Positions 62,358-64,000 of a stretch of 64,000 bases of DNA are shown here, in pieces. A program made the translations under genes and the position numbers. The notes beneath the pieces are model-generated. The model searched no databases. It saw only the letters and a program-made list of their open reading frames with translations, and had not been told where the DNA came from. The number at the start of each line of letters is the position of its first letter. The first letter of the stretch is position 1. Source of the DNA: Lachnospiraceae bacterium (GTDB lineage: Bacteria; Bacillota; Clostridia; Lachnospirales; Anaerotignaceae); NCBI GenBank assembly GCA_003543235.1, contig DPJA01000039.1, positions 1 through 64,000 on the forward strand. The letters run 5' to 3'.

Positions 62358-63239
62358 TTAACTACACCCTCCGAATATACTACACGCTTTCTCACAGCCG
62401 TATGATGTTGCTGCACATCCTCCAAGGGCGGTTTCTCTAAGTTCATAAGGAATTCCCCTTCCAACAGACAACATTGTACCTACCATTTCGTCAAACGATA
62501 TATGTTGGTCAATTCCACTAAGGGCAATTTCAGCACATGTCAATGCATTGGCAACTCCAATTGCATTTCTGCTTTGGCAAGGGCTCTCTACAAGGCCTGC
62601 TACAGGGTCACATACCAAACCGAGCAAATTCATAAGTGCTGTAGATGCTGCATTCAAACACTGCTTTGGTGTTCCGCCCATAATTTCTACCGTCGCTGCC
62701 GCAGCCATAGCTGATGCTGCTCCTACTTCAGCCTGACAACCGCCTTCTGCACCCGAAACTGTGGCATTCCTCATAATTAAATAGCCAATTGCACTAGCAG
62801 TAAATAATCCATCAATTAAACGCTCATCTGCTAAACTGTATTCTTCCTTCAATGCTAACAGCAACCCAGGAACCACACCTGAAGAGCCTGCAGTTGGTGC
62901 TGCTACAATCAAACCCATTGATGCATTAACTTCTAATACTGCCATTGCATATGTGATTGACTTCGAAAGGATAGTACCGCATATGGAACTTCCTTTTCGT
63001 CTCATTTCCCTGAGTTTCGCTGCTTCTCCTCCAATTAATCCACCCATAGATTTCACTGGTTCTGTCAATGGAAGATGCACAGCATCCATCATAATCTTAA
63101 ATGCTTTTTGCATTTTTGAATTAATTTCATCCAGAGTTGCGTCAACCATTGTAATTTCCCTTTGACACATGATATCGGAGATTGTGGTATTATTTTGCTC
63201 GCATAAAGTTAGAAGTTCACTACCAGTTTTAAAATCCAT
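62358..63239 (-). CDS. sdaAA: L-serine dehydratase, iron-sulfur-dependent, alpha subunit
   Basis: Converts serine to pyruvate and ammonia using a [4Fe-4S] cluster. The 293-residue alpha subunit has the cluster cysteines in its C-terminal part (GGCAATSYGCEKACSIFGG), and APTAGSSGVVPGLLLAL near 133 and GGCQAEVGAASAMAAAA near 180, the usual family blocks. GGAGGAAA precedes the ATG. The beta subunit gene lies 11 bases upstream, as in two-subunit clostridial enzymes. Confidence 0.95.
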   Translation of the reverse strand: MDFKTGSELLTLCEQNNTTISDIMCQREITMVDATLDEINSKMQKAFKIMMDAVHLPLTEPVKSMGGLIGGEAAKLREMRRKGSSICGTILSKSITYAMAVLEVNASMGLIVAAPTAGSSGVVPGLLLALKEEYSLADERLIDGLFTASAIGYLIMRNATVSGAEGGCQAEVGAASAMAAAATVEIMGGTPKQCLNAASTALMNLLGLVCDPVAGLVESPCQSRNAIGVANALTCAEIALSGIDQHISFDEMVGTMLSVGRGIPYELRETALGGCAATSYGCEKACSIFGGCS

Positions 63240-63250
63240 TTCGTTTCCTC

Positions 63251-63919
63251 CTATATTTCAATAAGCATTATTTCATGTACATGGGAATTTTCTTTAATGT
63301 CTTTAAGAACTTCCTGTGGTATTTTTTCGTCAGACTCTACAATGGTATATGCTGTCGTACCCTTGTCCTCACGGAACAGCTTCATAAATGCAATGTTTAC
63401 ATTACAATCGCTTAAACATTTTGTGATATGTGCTACGACACCAGGTTTATCTTCTTGAATAACGACCAAAGTACTGTAATCTCCAGAAAAATCCACTTCA
63501 ACATCATTTATTTTTGCAATTCTCACTTTTCCGCCACCCAAGGATTCTCCCCTTAGTTTCAGATGTAAATCTTCTTCATTTGTCATTAAAATATCCACGG
63601 TATTAGGATGTATCTCTTTCTCCTTTTCATTTGTAGTAAAAGAAAACTCAATACCCGCTTCTTTTGCTAATGAAAAAGAATCTCTAATTCGCAAATCTTC
63701 CGTTGAAAATCCCAAGATTCCTCCTAACAAAGCCTTATCGGTACCATGTCCACGATATGTCTTTGCAAACGAACCGTATAAAACAAATTCTACTTTCTTA
63801 ATTTTTCCAGGGCACATTTTTTTTGCAAGTAAAGCAATGGAAACTGCACCCGCTGTATGTGAACTGGAAGGTCCAACCATTCTAGGACCTATTACGTCAA
63901 AAATGCTTATAAATGCCAT
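63251..63919 (-). CDS. sdaAB: L-serine dehydratase, iron-sulfur-dependent, beta subunit
   Basis: The partner of sdaAA. The 222-residue subunit has the serine dehydratase beta domain (1 to about 140; FDVIGPRMVGPSSSHTAGAVS) and a C-terminal ACT domain (about 150-220; VVIQEDKPGVVAHITKCLSD) that may sense serine or another amino acid. AAGGAG precedes the ATG by 6 bases. It heads the sdaAB-sdaAA-sstT unit. A weak sigma-A-like TATAGT lies about 60 bases upstream with no good -35, so control may need another factor. Confidence 0.94.
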   Translation of the reverse strand: MAFISIFDVIGPRMVGPSSSHTAGAVSIALLAKKMCPGKIKKVEFVLYGSFAKTYRGHGTDKALLGGILGFSTEDLRIRDSFSLAKEAGIEFSFTTNEKEKEIHPNTVDILMTNEEDLHLKLRGESLGGGKVRIAKINDVEVDFSGDYSTLVVIQEDKPGVVAHITKCLSDCNVNIAFMKLFREDKGTTAYTIVESDEKIPQEVLKDIKENSHVHEIMLIEI

Positions 63920-64000
63920 AATCTACTCCTTACTATAAAATTTACTAGCTGCATCTGTCACTATACCATATAAGAAGCCTTGTAACCAAATTTAACTATC

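Noticed and set aside
1..64000. CRISPR array, insertion sequence or phage region
   Set aside because: No regularly spaced direct repeats, no transposase and no structural phage genes were seen; the lone serine recombinase is not enough.

Overview
The window is about 64 kb of AT-rich DNA from a low-GC, endospore-forming anaerobe of the Clostridia. Supporting this are a SpoIIP gene with a sigma-E-like promoter, CotJC-like and CotS-like coat genes, strong AGGAGG-type ribosome binding sites, frequent GTG/TTG starts, a prfB frameshift of the usual bacterial kind, the tmk-darA-holB-ricT gene order of Firmicutes, an EtfAB-linked 2-hydroxyacid dehydrogenase and a large acyl-CoA dehydratase activase. 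No rRNA operon, CRISPR array, insertion sequence or intact prophage was seen. A species cannot be named from the sequence alone.

Layout, left. Positions 1-913 hold most of a nickel-pincer racemase (LarA), cut by the window edge, followed by asnB and a dUTPase. An AraC-type regulator (3676-4491) is divergent from a four-gene cluster at 4688-9687: FAD-linked 2-hydroxyacid (lactate) dehydrogenase, EtfB, EtfA with an N-terminal two-cluster ferredoxin domain, and an NhaC-type carrier. With LarA nearby this looks like a lactate uptake, racemisation and electron-confurcating oxidation module. Next come a HAD phosphatase, ftsH, a CmpB-like membrane protein, spoIIP and a divergent lipoprotein with a possible glycosidase-like fold.

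Layout, centre-left (15-31.5 kb). purH lies behind a ZTP riboswitch with an overlapping terminator, next to a purine permease, linking purine synthesis and uptake. A two-component system follows mutS2. A 56-residue ORF and an orphan large serine recombinase sit beside mutS2, and a CotJC-like gene lacking its usual N-terminus lies directly behind murA. Then an HD protein, a phosphofructokinase, a sugar-nucleotidyltransferase, a pseudouridine synthase and prfB with its programmed +1 frameshift.

Layout, centre-right (31.5-57.6 kb). secA, a small lipoprotein, malQ, a membrane protein, an acyl-ACP thioesterase, cardiolipin synthase, a 1436-residue acyl-CoA dehydratase activase-like protein, then a conserved housekeeping block on the minus strand (lepB, tmk, darA, holB, ricT, trmN6, rsmI, an Orn/Lys/Arg decarboxylase). 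Phosphoglucomutase, a PEGA-domain membrane protein, a CotS-like kinase and cca precede tRNA-Lys(CTT), which does not encode its own CCA.

Layout, right (58-64 kb). galE, a REC-PAS-GGDEF diguanylate cyclase whose 3' end abuts a 5'-truncated threonine aldolase gene, and a serine catabolism set (sstT, sdaAA, sdaAB). The junction between the cyclase and the aldolase remnant marks a past rearrangement.

I found no convincing wholly new system. The features most worth a second look are the Fd-EtfA lactate module with an NhaC carrier, the ZTP switch, the aldolase/cyclase junction, the N-terminally short CotJC-like gene behind murA, and hairpin clusters in intergenic DNA.
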